Assembly: GCA_035235625.1 (NCBI GenBank)
Contig: CP141142.1
Location: 27,476,995-27,540,994 of the forward strand
Source: Saururus chinensis
Taxonomy: Eukaryota > Streptophyta > Magnoliopsida > Piperales > Saururaceae
DNA: 64,000 bases
Direction of reading: 5' to 3'
Positions 36,215 to 48,878 of this stretch are shown here, one piece after another; position 1 is the first letter of the stretch, and each line of letters opens with the position of its first letter. The notes below the pieces were generated by a model that made no database searches, was not told the origin of the DNA, and worked only from the letters and a program-made list of their open reading frames with translations. The translations under genes and the position numbers were made by a program.

Positions 36215-39200
36215 ACCAGTTCCAATTTGAAGTTCCTGATTACATGGCGCCAAGAAAAACCAGAAACCAGTGAATATTTTGATTGCATGCTCCGAGAAAA
36301 ATATAGAAAATTTTGGAAGAACTTGTAGGAATTCTTTTCACCATTGATTAGGTATTCGCATTCACTATTTTGCTCTTGTTTTTTGAGAAAGTTCTTAGCT
36401 TTTATGGAAATGGGTGTGGTCATAGCATATGTTATTCAGTTCTTCAATATTGGTCATGTTCTTAATTAATTGTTGATACTCACAATGATTTTTGATGAAT
36501 GATAAGAAGCTCTGTGTAATTTCTGTTGATGCTTTTACAAATTCTAATAGCTTTATGAACTCATATGTTGAATGATAAGAAGCTCTGTGAATGATGAGAA
36601 GTTATATCAATTGTTTGATAGAACTGGAATGTACTTCCAATCCATCGAATATCAGCTTTTTGTGTATTTCTGCCACTGCATGAACCGGGGAAGTTTGTAT
36701 GTTCAGCCTTTGACAGTGCTCCAATAGTTAGCAAACTGAAAATCAGGTTATTAAAAGTTTGACTATTACTCTGTGAATGAGACTTAATTGGCATGTCAAT
36801 AATTACAGCACGGATCTTATAAGCTGAGTTTTCTTTGTTTTTTTTTCCTCCTCATTCACCATTCTGATGATCTAGAAATAGTGTGTTGACATCATGCCAA
36901 TTGGGTCTCTCTTCGCACTTAGTTATACACTCTATATGCCTCTGTGTTGATTCCTTTCTACGATGCACACTTACTTTTATACTCAAATGTTGATGCTTTT
37001 ATGAAATTTGTGTTTTTGCTTTCAAGAATTCCAAGTTGTTTTAGGCGTGATTAAAGTATTCGTGCAACAGAATCTCAAGAAGCAAAGAGTAGAAAATAGA
37101 TACCATGAGGCGCTGCTCTCTTCTGCGGACCAGCTGCCGGAAAACAGAGCCAGCAGGGCCTTTATTTGTAGGCTTTGTCTTCAAATTTGTAGCTTCTGTC
37201 GTTGAGAGTTCATTTGGGCAACAAAACTTCAGTTTAACATGAAGCATCCTCATGCCGTCACCTCGCTGGAAGTTTCTCAACCATGTTATCTTCCAATCTC
37301 CAGTATACTATGGTTGTGGCTTAAACACTTCATTATTTGTACATGTGCCTGACACCATTCCACATTCTACCCAAATTTCAATAAGAACATAGTTTAACTA
37401 TGAAGTCACAAAGGACGCTAACTTCCATGGCTTAGTTTGTAGCTTCTTCAAGATTTGAAATGTTTTGTGTTCTCTCTTATTTGACTGCATTTCAAGATCA
37501 AGCCAATCTAGATGAATATGTGCACTTTCAGAATCTCATAGGCTAGTGCTAAGTGGTGATCACCCAGTTTTTTTCTGATTGTTTTACTTGACAAGATGAG
37601 AGTAAATGTAGAGGAAGGATTCTACTATTTTTTGGTGCTCTTGTTTCTATCAGCTGTCAGGTTTAGAAAATAAAATTGAAGCCACATATGCTTGTCGTTA
37701 AGAAAGATCTGTGCAGTTGCTATTGCTTATTGCATGGATAAGTTTAAATATTGTTCATATTATACATTCTGGAACAGCTCTCACGGTGGGTGCCCCCCCA
37801 ACGGATTACAATGTATCATTCGGTGGGTGCCCATCAAAAGAGCATATGGCCTGCATTCGAGCCCAACAATCTTTCTGGAACTACTCTCACGGTGGGCGCC
37901 CCCGACGGATTTCAAAGTAACATACAGTGGGCACCCACCGAGAGAGCAGATGACCTGCACTGGAGCCCCTGCAATCCTTTTGGAACTGCTCTCACGATGG
38001 GCGCCTCCCGACAAATTACAAAGTACCATACAGTGGGCGCCCACCGTGATATTAAATAACTTGCATTGGATCCTCGAGAATTCTTCTCAAACTGCTCACA
38101 CTGTGGCCGCCCCTGACAGATTACAAAGTATCATACGGTGCGTGCCCACCAAGAGAGCGGATGACCTGCAATGGACCCCTGACAATTCTTCTGGAACTGC
38201 TCTCACAGTGGGTGCACCCCAGTAGATTACAAAGTATTATACAGTGGGAGCCCACCGAGAGAGCAGCTTTCCTGCATTGGAGACCGACAATCTATCTAGA
38301 ACTGCTCTCACGGTGGGTGCCCCCTAACAGATTTCAAAGTATCATACAGTGGGCACCTAGCAAGAGATCAGATGGTTTGCATTGGAAACCTAGGGATTCC
38401 TTCTAGAGTTGCTTTCACTAGGGCGACCCCCCCCCCCCGCTCGACATATTACAAAATATCATACGGTGGGCGCCCACCAAGAGACCAGATGGACTACAAT
38501 GGAGGCCCGACAATCCTTCTGGAACTGCTCTCACGGTAGGCACCCCCCAGAAAATTACAAAGTATCATACGGTGGGAGCCCATCAAGAGAGCAGATTGCC
38601 TGCATTAGAGCCCCATCAAACCTTCTGGGACTGCTCTCACGGTGGTCGCCCCTTGGCGGATTACAAAGTATCATACGGTGGGCGCCCACCGAGAGAGCAG
38701 ATGGCATGCATTGGAGCCCGGGAATCTTTTAGAACAGCTTTCACGATAGGCACCCCCCGACAAAATACAAAGTATCATACGATGAGTGCCCACCGAGAGC
38801 GTAGAGGGTATGCATTGGAGCCCCAGGATACCTTCTAGTACAGCTCTCTCAATGGGCACCCCCCAACAGAAAATAATATTTTATATGGTAGGTGCCCACC
38901 ATATAAAACGTCGAGACTATTGAATTCTATTAATCAGACGTAGTTCAGTTCAGCCCAACTCTGCATTACGAAGCATACTGGTTTTCTGAGCTGAGAAAAT
39001 TGTTCAACTAAACAGCTTCTAATATAGAATTCAGATTGGGGGCATATTAAATCCTCACTCAAATGTCAAAGCATAGTATTTAATACTTATTTTCTTATTA
39101 TTTTGTAATAAATCTTCACTCAAATTTATAACTTTTTCATTGTTACCTATGAATTTACAGATCATTACTGAGAGATGAGGCCAACAAAATAAAATTTAGA

Positions 39201-40799
39201 GAGAAAAGGTCAAGTACATAATTGAGACGATGAAACGAGGCAGAGGATCGAGCATCAAAATTTAAAATGGATGATCCATGATGTGCCTTTTTTTTACTTT
39301 TTAATCTCGACGAGATGACATGATCTTGCTTGATACTACTCCATCAGGAGTGTACAAAATTATGAACATTGATTATAATACAGAGTGGCAAATAAAAACT
39401 ATCCTTTTTCTAATCCATCTCTGTAAGATGTGGCCAAATATAGACGATTTGATTCAGCAATATATGAAATAGAAGACAACTTAGCGTATACAAACAGAAA
39501 TCCTGTGGTCACTGCCATGATGCACACATGCGAAGATTAATCACGCCACTCAACAAACCCAGCTTCCATCAATAAGAATACTAAAAAAACTACAATAAGG
39601 ATACTAAATTTTTTTTATCAAGTTCCACGTTTCACCAATGGTATGTATCAATCCAAGGAATTACTTTCATTAAATACTTTAGTCTTCCATCAACTGTAGA
39701 AGAATGCAAAACAGTTTAGGAAAATTAATGTTTTCAATTTCAACTCTATTAGACTGGTTTAGAAACGTCGCCAATCTTCAGTCGGCACTTTGACTTGCCT
39801 GCTTCCAACAATCAACCTCTACTCAGGGAAAAAATGAGCCTTCCATGACACAAACTAACAAAAACCAGTAGAGAAAAGATTCTAAATGAACCACACATCA
39901 ATGAATTACAAATTTTGCATCATCATTCGTGTGCCACAGTTCTCATGCAATGTGATATGTCCATATGCCCGCATAAAAAGCAAAATCGTAAAGCGATTGG
40001 CTATTGTTATAATGAATAGTTTAAAATAAATTTTTAACAATTATCATATTGGTTAAAGAACCTGCTAAGATATTGACAGCGTCACCACCAAATCTGTATA
40101 GAAGATATTAATCTTACTGCTCAATATATCTATAGAAGTATTAGGGTGGCAAATTTCCCAAAGGTAGCAGAATATACTGGGAAGGAAATCTCACAGAAGC
40201 TCCAAGCCTGCCCGATACCCTTTCACAGATGTTAAAACTAGAAGGTAAGCCCCAACAGTGCAAACCCTATAAATGACAAACTATGCATATTTACATTAAA
40301 CAAAGAATACTAATGATAATTAAAATTCTCCTTCATAAATAAAAAGTAGGATAACACTAGAAAAGCAGAGAAGATTTTGAAATCTAAGGGTGTGTATGCA
40401 TGTTCGATACAAATAAAGGAATACTCATTGTTAGTTCATTATTACAGCTCCACAAAACTTTGACAATTTTGATGAATATATGTAAACACTATAATGCATA
40501 ACACACCAATAAGGTTGACGCTAAAGAAAGGAAGCATTTAACCACGACGGATTACATACTTTTGTCGTGAATGATAATTGATCCATGCTATAGAAGGGAA
40601 GGCATTTCAGATTCAAGATGAGACAATAATTTAAATAAGTAAAAAAATGCATTTGAAGAACTTGAGAAAGTTTCTTCCGACCAATATATCTACCAAAATG
40701 ATTCTACACATAAAGCAAATGGGTCCCGGACCTACATATAAATGCCATGATTTTTTCAATTACTGATACATCAATTGAACTCAACTCAATTACAACATA
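36215..40799. mobile_element. second copy of the hairpin-minisatellite element (truncated at both ends)
   Basis: Colinear with 23549-27801 with mostly single-base differences and small indels. It lacks the left terminal inverted repeat (about 270 bases) and stops on the right exactly at the CACTA terminus at 40800. In copy 1 the corresponding point continues CATTAGAAAATAC, which is not found after the CACTA element, so the last 1.1 kb is missing. No gene recognised. Confidence 0.8.
37783..38910. repeat. hairpin minisatellite (copy 2, about two monomers longer)
   Basis: About 10.6 monomers of the same 105-bp unit as 25150-26075. The extra units lie at about 38410-38640, beside a run of C (about 38430). 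Monomer arms such as GGTGGGCGCCC / GGGCGCCCACC are often better matched than in copy 1. Confidence 0.85.
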
Positions 40800-41509
40800 C
40801 ACTACAACAAAATAGAGTATTAGTGAGCTAAGCGTCGCTAAAAAAAACTATTTACAGCGTATAAAAAAGCATCACAAAAAATTGAACTATTAGCGACGCA
40901 TTTTCATATGCTTCACTAATAGTTATATATTACCAACGGTTGCTTAAAGCATCGCTAATACTAATCCTATTAGTGACACTTTATTATAAGCATTGTTAAT
41001 AGTTCCTCTATTTGCAACGCTTCATATAACCATCACTAAAAGATACATATTTTAAATACAAAGAAAGAAAAAAATATAATTATCAGCGACGTTTTTCATA
41101 AGCGTCGCTAATAGCTTTCCAATAGCGATGCATATATAAAAGCGTCACTAGTAGTGCTATTAGCGACGCTTACAAAAGCGTCACTAATAGTATTAAATTA
41201 AAAATACAAAATACAAAATTTAAATTAGTAGCGACACTTATCAATAAGCATCACAAATACTATTTCTAATAGCAACGTTTGTTAACAATCGCCGCTAATA
41301 GCTTTGTTAATTTATTTTTATTTAATAAATAAATATTAAAAAATTATAATAAAATTTTTAAATATAATATATTTTATTCAATATTTACTATTTATATATA
41401 ATAAATAAATATTAAATTTTCAATAAAAACTAGTGTTAATAATTAACTATTTATATATAATATATTTTATTTGTTAAATTTTATTATTAATTTTAAAATA
41501 TAATGTATA

Positions 41510-43620
41510 ATAAAAGAGAGAGTGAAGAGAGTGCATTGAGAGTGAGTAAGACTGAGGAGAGAGAGACAAAGGAGAGAGAGGAGAGTGGGTGACAGAGAGA
41601 GGGAGGAGAGAGAGGGAGGGAGGAGAGAGAGAGATAGGAGAGAGAGAGTAGAGAGAGAGGGTGGAGAGAGGGAGTAGAGAGAGGAGACAGGGAGGAGAGA
41701 GGGAGCAGAGAGGGAGAGGGAGAGAGAGAAGAAGGTGGAGAGAAGGAGGAGAGAGAGAGATAGAGTGGGAGGGATAAAAAAATTTCATTAAAAATTATTT
41801 TTTTAAAAAAATAAAAAATTTAAAAAAATAGGTAGTAGTGATGCATAGAACTATGCTTCTATGCATCACTATTACCTAATAGTAGTAGTGACCCATGATC
41901 ATCGTAGTGATGCATATGGCTATGCGTCGCTACTACCTATTTTTTAAATAAAAAATTGAATGAAAGAGAGAGGGGAAGGGGAGAGAAAGAGAGGAGAGAG
42001 AGGAGAGAGGGTAGAGAGAGAAGGGAGAGAAAGAAGGGAGAGAGAGAGGAGAGAGAGGGAGGGAGGAGAGAGGAGAGAGAGGGGAAGGGGAGAGGGAAGA
42101 TAGGAGAGAGAGAGGGAAGGGAGGAGAGAGAGATAGAGAGAGGAGGGTGGAGAGAGGAGAGAGAGGGAGGTGAGAGAGAGAGAGGAGAGAGAGATATAGG
42201 GAGAGAGGGTAGAGAGAGAGAAGAGGGTGGAGAGAGGGAGGAGAGAGAGGAATTTTTTTTATTTGTTTTATATTTTTTATTAATAAATTAACTAAAAAAA
42301 TAAAAATAAACATGTATTAGCGACATATAGACATATACATCACTAATATTTTTTAGTATTAGCGACGTATACTCCTATATGTCGCTAATACGTCACGTAT
42401 TAGCGACGTATAGTTCTATACATCACTAATACTCAAAGGTCATGTTTATTTTTTAATTAATTTTTAATATATATATATAATAGAGAGAGGGGGGAGAGAA
42501 AGAGGAGTGAAAGAGGAGGAGTGAGGGAGAGAGAGAAAGAGGGAAGAGAGAGATAGGGTGAGAGAGAGGGAGAGAGTGATAGGGTGAGAGATAGGAGAGA
42601 GAGGGAGAGAGGAGAGAGGAAAATTTTTTATATTTGTTTTATATTTTTCAGTTAAAAATTAATTTAAAAAAAGAAACATGTTTTGCTGACGTATATAATT
42701 ATGCATGTTTATTTTTTAATTAATTTTAAAAAAATATATACATAATAGAGAGAGGGGGGAGAGAGGAGGAGAGAGGGAGAGAGAAAAAGAGGGAGGAGAG
42801 AGAGAGGGAGGTGAGAAGGAGAGAGAGAGGGAGGGAGGAGTGAGAGAAGAGGGAGGAGAGAGAGATGAGAGAGAGAGGGAGGAGAGAGAGATGAGAGAGA
42901 GAGGGAGGAGAGAGAGATGAGAGAGAGATGAGAGAGAGAGAGGGAGGAGAGAGAGGGAGGAGAGAGAGATGAGAGAGAGAGCGGGAGGAGAGAGAGGGGA
43001 GGTACAAGAGAGAGAGAGGAGAGAGAGAAGGGAGAGAATGGGGAGAGAGAGAGGGGAGAGAGAGAAGGGAGAGAGAGAAGAGGGCGGAGGGAGGAGAGAG
43101 AGAGGAAATTTTATTAATTTTTTTATTTTTTATTTAAAAATTGATAATTAAATAAAAAGGTATTTGTGACGTATAATCATGTACGTCGCTAATATTTTTT
43201 AGTATTAGCGATGTATATACATATACATCGCTAATATGTGTGAGTATTAGCGATGTATACGCCTATATGTCGGTAATACCCTTAGTATTAGCGACATATA
43301 TTCGTCACTAATATATTTTTTTCATTATTTTTTAAATAAAAAATATAAAATAGAGAGGGGGGAGTGAGAGAGGAGAGGGGGAGATAGAGGGAGGAGAGAG
43401 ACGGGAGAGGGAGAGGAGAGAGAGATAGGGGATAGAGAAAGATGGTAGAGAGAGAAGGGAGAGAGAAGAGGGTGGAGGGAGGGAGGAGAGAGAGAATATG
43501 AGGAGAGAAGGGGATCGAAGAGTGGGAGGAGAGAGACAGAGATAGAGGAGAGACAGAGGAGAGACAGAGAGGGAGGAGAGAGAGAGGAGCGAGAGAGGAG
43601 AGAGAGAGAAAGAGAGAGAG

Positions 43621-43652
<32 letters not shown>

Positions 43653-45395
43653 AGAGAGGAGAGAGGGGAATGGGAGAGAGAGGGAAGGGAGGAGAGAGAG
43701 AGGGAGTAGAAAGAGAGGGATGATAGAGAGGAGGGTGAGAGAGAGAGAGAGGAGGGTGGAGAAAGAGGAGAGAGGACAGAGAGGGAGGTGAGAGGGAGAG
43801 AGAGAGAGGAGGGAAAGGGAGGTGAGAGGGAGAGGATTTTTTTTATTTTATATTTTTAATTAAAAATTAGTTAAAAATGAAAAAGAAACATGTATTAGCG
43901 ACATATAGACACATATGTCGCTAATATCTTTGAGTATTAGCGACATATACTTCTATACGTCGCTAATACTCACATGTCTTAGCAACATATAGGTCTATAC
44001 GTCGCTAATACTCAAAGGTATTAGTGATGTATATGCCTATACGTTAGTAATACATGTTTATTTTTTGATTATTTTTTAAAACACTATATAAAATAGAGAG
44101 AGGGGGAGAGAGAGAGGAGTGAGGGAGAGAGAGAAAGAGGGAAGAGAGAGATAGGGTGAGAGAGAGGATAGGGAGAGAGGGAGAGAGAGAGAGGAGAGAG
44201 AGATGTAGGGAGAGAGGGTACAGAGACAGAGAAGAGGGAGGAGATAGAGATGAGAGAAGGAGGAGAAAGAGGAGAGAGGGAAGAGAGAGAGGAAATTTTT
44301 TTATATTTTTTATTTAAAAATTAATTAAAAAAAGAAACATGTATTAGTGACATATATAATTATACGTCGCTAATACTAATAGTATTAGTGACGTATACTC
44401 CTATACGTCACTAATAGGTCTATACGTCGCTAATACATGTTTCTTTTTTAATTCATTTTTAAAAATATATATAAAATAGAGAGAGAGAGAAAGAGGGAGA
44501 GAGCGAGGAGATAGGGAGAGAGAGGGGAGAGGGAGGAGAGAGAGAGGGTGGAGAGAAGGAAGGGAGGGAAGAGAGAGAGGGGTGAGAGAGAGAGTAGAGA
44601 GGGTGAGGAGAGAGAGGGAAGAGAGAGGGGAGGGAGGAGAGAGAGGGGACAGAGAATGGAGAGAGAGGGTAGAGTGGAGAGTGAAAGAGAGAGGGAGAGA
44701 GAGAGTAGAGAGAGAAAGGAGAGAGAGGAGAGAGAGAAGGGAGAGAGAGGGGGAGAGCGAGGGCAGAGAGAGAGGGTAAAGAGAGAAGGGAGAGAGAGAG
44801 GAGAGAGAGAGGGTAGAGAGAGAAGGGAGAGAGAGAGGGGAGAGAGGAGAGAGAGAGGGGAGGGAGGAGAGGAGATAGGGAGGGAGAGAGAGAGAAGAGG
44901 GTGGAGGGAGGGAGGAGAGAGAGGTAGAGAGAGAAGAGAGAGAGAGGAGAGAGAGTGGAGATAGGAAGAGAGGAGGGGAAGAGAGAGAGGGAGAGAGAAA
45001 GAGTAAAGAGAAGGGAGAGAGAGAGAGAAGGGTGGAGGGAGGGAGGAGAGAGTGGAGATAGGGAGGAGAGAGAGAGAGAGGAGATAGGGTGAGAGAGAAA
45101 GAAGAGAGAGAGAGAGAGAGAGGAGGGTGGAGGGAGGGAGGAGAGAGAGGAGATAGGGAGAGAGAGGAGAGGGGAGAGAGAGAAAGAAGAGAGAGAGAGA
45201 GGAGGGTGGAGGGAGGGAGGAGAGAGAGGAGATAGGGAGAGAGAGGAGAGGGGAGAGAGAGAAGGGAGAGAGAGAGAACGGGGTGGAGGGAGGGAGGAGA
45301 GAGAGGGTAGAGAGAGAAGAGAGAGAGAGGGGAGAGAGAGGATATAGGGAGCGAGAGGAGAGGGAAGAGAGAGAGAGGGAAGGGGATATGAATTT
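41510..45395. repeat. array of polypurine GA tracts alternating with TTAGCGACGTATA palindromes
   Basis: GA tracts at about 41510-41775, 41960-42250, 42480-42620, 42745-43105, 43355-43840, 44095-44290 and 44480-45390. Between them lie inverted motifs such as TATTAGCGACGTATA...TATACGTCGCTAATA, flanked by TTTATTTTTTAATTAATTTTT and AATAGAGAGAG linkers that repeat from unit to unit. All purines are on the plus strand. Arginine/glutamate-rich frames here are composition artefacts. Confidence 0.88.
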
Positions 45396-45599
45396 CTTTT
45401 TTTAAAAAAATAGGAGTATTAGCAAAGTATAAAATGTACGTTGCTAATACAATATAGTATTAGCGACACATATTCTTATACGGCGCTAATACTATGTTGT
45501 ATTAGCGATGTAGAACTTATATGTCATTGTTATTTTGTATAAGCGATGCCCACTGTGAGCATCGCTAATGTAATTTTTTTAAAAAAATTATTATCGCTG

Positions 45600-46345
45600 G
45601 CAAAATTCTACCCGCGTGCGGAAATTTCTTGTGTGGGCAAATTTTTTCCCATTCCTATAAATTTACCCAGCCCCCTCCCCCTTTTTTCCCCCCACCGCCC
45701 GTTGCCGCCTGCCACCTTGCCACCCCGTCCTCCGGCCCCCCACCCCCTTCATTGCCCCCTCCTCATTCTTTTTGCTACCCGTCGTCTGTTGTCGCCCACC
45801 GTCGCGTCTCCCCTCCGCCCACGGTCTCTCTCCCTCTGCTCCGGTCCCCCTCCCTTCCCCTACTCCAGCCGCCCTGTCGCCCGCCGCCGTGTCTCCCAGC
45901 TGCCCGCCGCCGCGCCGCCCCTCCGCCCACGGCTTGCAGTCATCCGCCGCCCTCCCACTCCTCCAGTCCCCCCTCCTCCTTCACCACCCTGCCCCATTCC
46001 CCCCTCTCCCTCTACTCCGGTCCCCCTCCCTCCCCCTGCTTTGGCCGCCGCATCTCCTCACCGCCGCCTAGTCCCCTCCCTCTCCGCCCCCTTCCCCTGT
46101 TAGCCCTCGCACTCCCCCTCCCTCCCCGTGCTCCAGTCCCCCTTCCTTTGTTGGCCCCCAACCCCCGCCCCAGCTTCCCCCTCCCTCCCCATGCTCCAAT
46201 CCCCCGCACCCCCTTCGCCCCCCTCCCTCCCCTTGCTCCAGTCCCCCCTCCCTCCCCCTGCTCTAGTCCCCCACCCCTTCCCCTCCTCCTCCCGCCCCTC
46301 CTCCCCCCCCCACCGACCCCCTCCCCCACGATGCCCATTGTTCCA
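45600..46345 (+). other. C-rich promoter-like core of the CACTA composite
   Basis: CTTGTGTGGGCAAATTTT, then CCTATAAATTTACCC (TATA-like, about 45655-45668), then 650 bases that are mostly C with CCTCC and CCGCC motifs. Three overlapping proline-rich frames exist but none has a recognisable domain. Possibly a captured promoter and leader. Confidence 0.5.
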
Positions 46346-46389
46346 AACCAGGTGCTAACCCGGTTTGGTGGCTTTTTTTATTATTATTT

Positions 46390-48640
46390 TTTTAGCGACA
46401 ATGAATATGAGCATTGCTAATAGATTTTTTTATTTTTTTATTAATGTACTATTAGCAACGCATTTACCAAGTGTCGCTTATAGTTAAATTATTTTTTAAT
46501 TTATAAATTATTTTTTTAATATATTTTTAAATATTATATACATTAGCGACGCTTACATAAGCATCATTACTAATTATTTATTTAATTTATTTTAAAAAAT
46601 TATATTTAAAAAAATTTTAAATATTTTTTATTAGCTATGCTTAATAAACGTCGCTATTATTATATTATTAGCGACGCTTAATCAAAAGCGTCGCTAATAT
46701 AATACTAATAGCGACGTTTAGTAAATGTCGCTAATACTATACTTTTAGCGACACTTAATCAAAAGTGTCGCTAATATGATACTTTTGGGTATTAGCGATG
46801 CTTATATAAGCGTCGCAATAAAATCCGTCACTACAAAGTGTTAATAACGACATATTAAAAAATATCACAAAAAAAAACTAATATTAGCGACGCATAATAT
46901 TATGCATCGCTAATGGTAGCCTATTAGCTCCGCATAAGTAAAAATGTCGCTAATACATAACCTTTTAGCGACGCTTAAGTTCACATGTCGCTAATACTTA
47001 GGTTATTAGCGATGCTTGCATAAGCGTTGCTAAAAGATATATCTATTCATTTTTTTTAAAAAAAATTTAAAACTATTAATGACTCATTTTTCCAAATGTC
47101 GCTAATACATTCAACAATAGCGACATTTATAAATAAGCGTCGCTAATATTTATCAATTTTAATTAAAAAAATAAAAAATTATGAACTAATAGCGATGTAT
47201 AGATATACGTCGCTACTACTTGATAGTAGTAGAGACATATGTAACTACGCGTCGCTATAACACTTGGTAGTAGCGATGCATAGTTACATGCGTCGCTAAT
47301 ACCTATTTTTTAAATAAAAAATATGACAAAGAGACAGGGGGGTGAGAGAGAGGAGAGGGAGTTGAGAGAGAGGAGTGAGAGGGAGGAGAGAGGGAGAGGG
47401 AGGAGAGATAGAGGTGAGGAGGAGAGAGAGAGGAGGAGTGGAGAGCGTGAGAGAGAGAGGGAGGGAGGAGGGAGGGAGAAAAAATTATTTTAAAAAATAA
47501 AAAAATTTAAAAAAATAAGAGAGAGGGAGGAGAGAGAGAGGGGAGGGAGGAGAGAGAGAAGGGAGAGAGAGAGGGAGAGGGTTGAGAGAGAGAAGGAGGT
47601 GAGAGGGAGAGAGAGGGAGGAGGGGAGAGAGTGAGAGTGAGAGTGAGAGAGAGGGGAGGGAGGAGAGAGGAGAGGGGAGGGAGGAGAGAGAGAAGGAGAA
47701 GGGAGGAGAGAGAGAGGGAGAAGGGAGGAGAGAGAGATGGGAGAGAGGGGGGAAGGAGGAGAGAGAGAGAGAGAGAAGGGAGAGAGGGCGGAGGGAAGAG
47801 AGAGAGAGATTTTATTTTGTTGTTGTTTTTAAATTTTTATAATTTTTTTTATTTAAAAAAATAAAAAAAAATTAGTTTAAAATAAAATACTAATAGCGAC
47901 GTATAGGATTATACGTCACAATTAGTACCTGTATTAGCGACGTATATGATTTTACGTCGCTAATACAGGTACTAATAGCGACATATAATCATATACATCG
48001 CTATTAGTATTTTATTTTAAATTTATTTTTTTATTTTTTAAAATTTATTTTAAAAAATTTTGAAATTAGAGGAGAGAGAGGGGGAGGGAAGAGAGAAAAA
48101 GGGTGGAGAGAGGGAGGAGAGAGAGGGGGAGAGAGAGGGAGAAGGGAGAGAGGGGGAGGGAGGAGAGAGAGGGGAAGGGAGGAGAGAACATAGAGAGAGG
48201 GTAGAGAGAGATAGAGGAGAGAGAGATAGAGGAAGGAGAGAGAGAGGATAGAGAGAGAGGAATGGAGGAGAGAGAAAGAAATGGAGGAGAGAGGGGGGAG
48301 TTTTAAAAAATACTATTAGCGACGCTCAAAACTGATCGTCGCGATTAGAGCAATTAGTGGCGACATTTCTTATGCAACGTCGCTAATAGATTTTTAAAAA
48401 ATTAAAATGTTGATAAATTTCATATTACAATTATTAGCGACGCTCAACAATGATAATATTAACGCCACATGATCTGAAACGACACTAATATGAATATTAG
48501 TAGCGACATTCGTGAAATAACGTCGCTAAAATATTTATTATTAGCGACGCTCTACTCAAGCGTCACTAATATTAGCATTATTAGCGATGCCAAAATTCTA
48601 GCATCGGTCATGCTCGTCATTTGAAGCGTCGCTAGATGTT
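46390..48640. repeat. TTAGCGACGC sub-terminal repeats and further GA tracts
   Basis: 46390-47300 holds at least a dozen TTAGCGACGCTTA...AAGCGTCGCTAATA inverted pairs. GA tracts follow at about 47330-47480, 47518-47805 and 48070-48300, then more inverted pairs to 48640. No coding frame recognised. Confidence 0.8.
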
Positions 48641-48878
48641 TTCAGCGGGCAGAAATTCGCCTGTGCGAGAAAATTTCGTGGTGGGCGTGAAATTTCGCAC
48701 TCTGGCGAAGTTTTGCCCGTGCGTTTCTTCGCCCCTGCATTTATAAAAGACCTGCTGCCTCCCCTCGCCGTCGTCGTCGCCCTCGCTCTCTCTTCTCCTC
48801 ACCATCTCTCCGCCCAATTCACCCGCCCTCGAGCTGTCTCCCTCAAGTCGAACTCCTGCAAGCTGGACGACGGAGGAA
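48641..48878 (+). other. second promoter-like core, split by a solo LTR
   Basis: GGTGGGCGTGAAATTTCGCAC, then CATTTATAAAAGACC (TATA-like, about 48740), then C-rich CCTCGCCGTCGTCG DNA. The sequence resumes after the solo LTR at 50202 with GTAGAAGC and CCGCACCCCGCACCCC-type C-rich DNA to about 50640. A short frame from 48713 (MPVRFFAPAFIKDLLPPLAV) runs into the solo LTR. It matches no family I recognise. Confidence 0.45.

Noticed and set aside
41956-44964. Arg/Glu/Gly frames up to 138 codons
   Set aside because: Composition of the GA arrays; equivalent frames appear in every array and in the CT arrays in reverse.
45546-46420. 263- and 185-codon proline-rich frames that could be extensin-like
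   Set aside because: No signal peptide or regular SPPPP unit, three frames open together, located in a transposon core.
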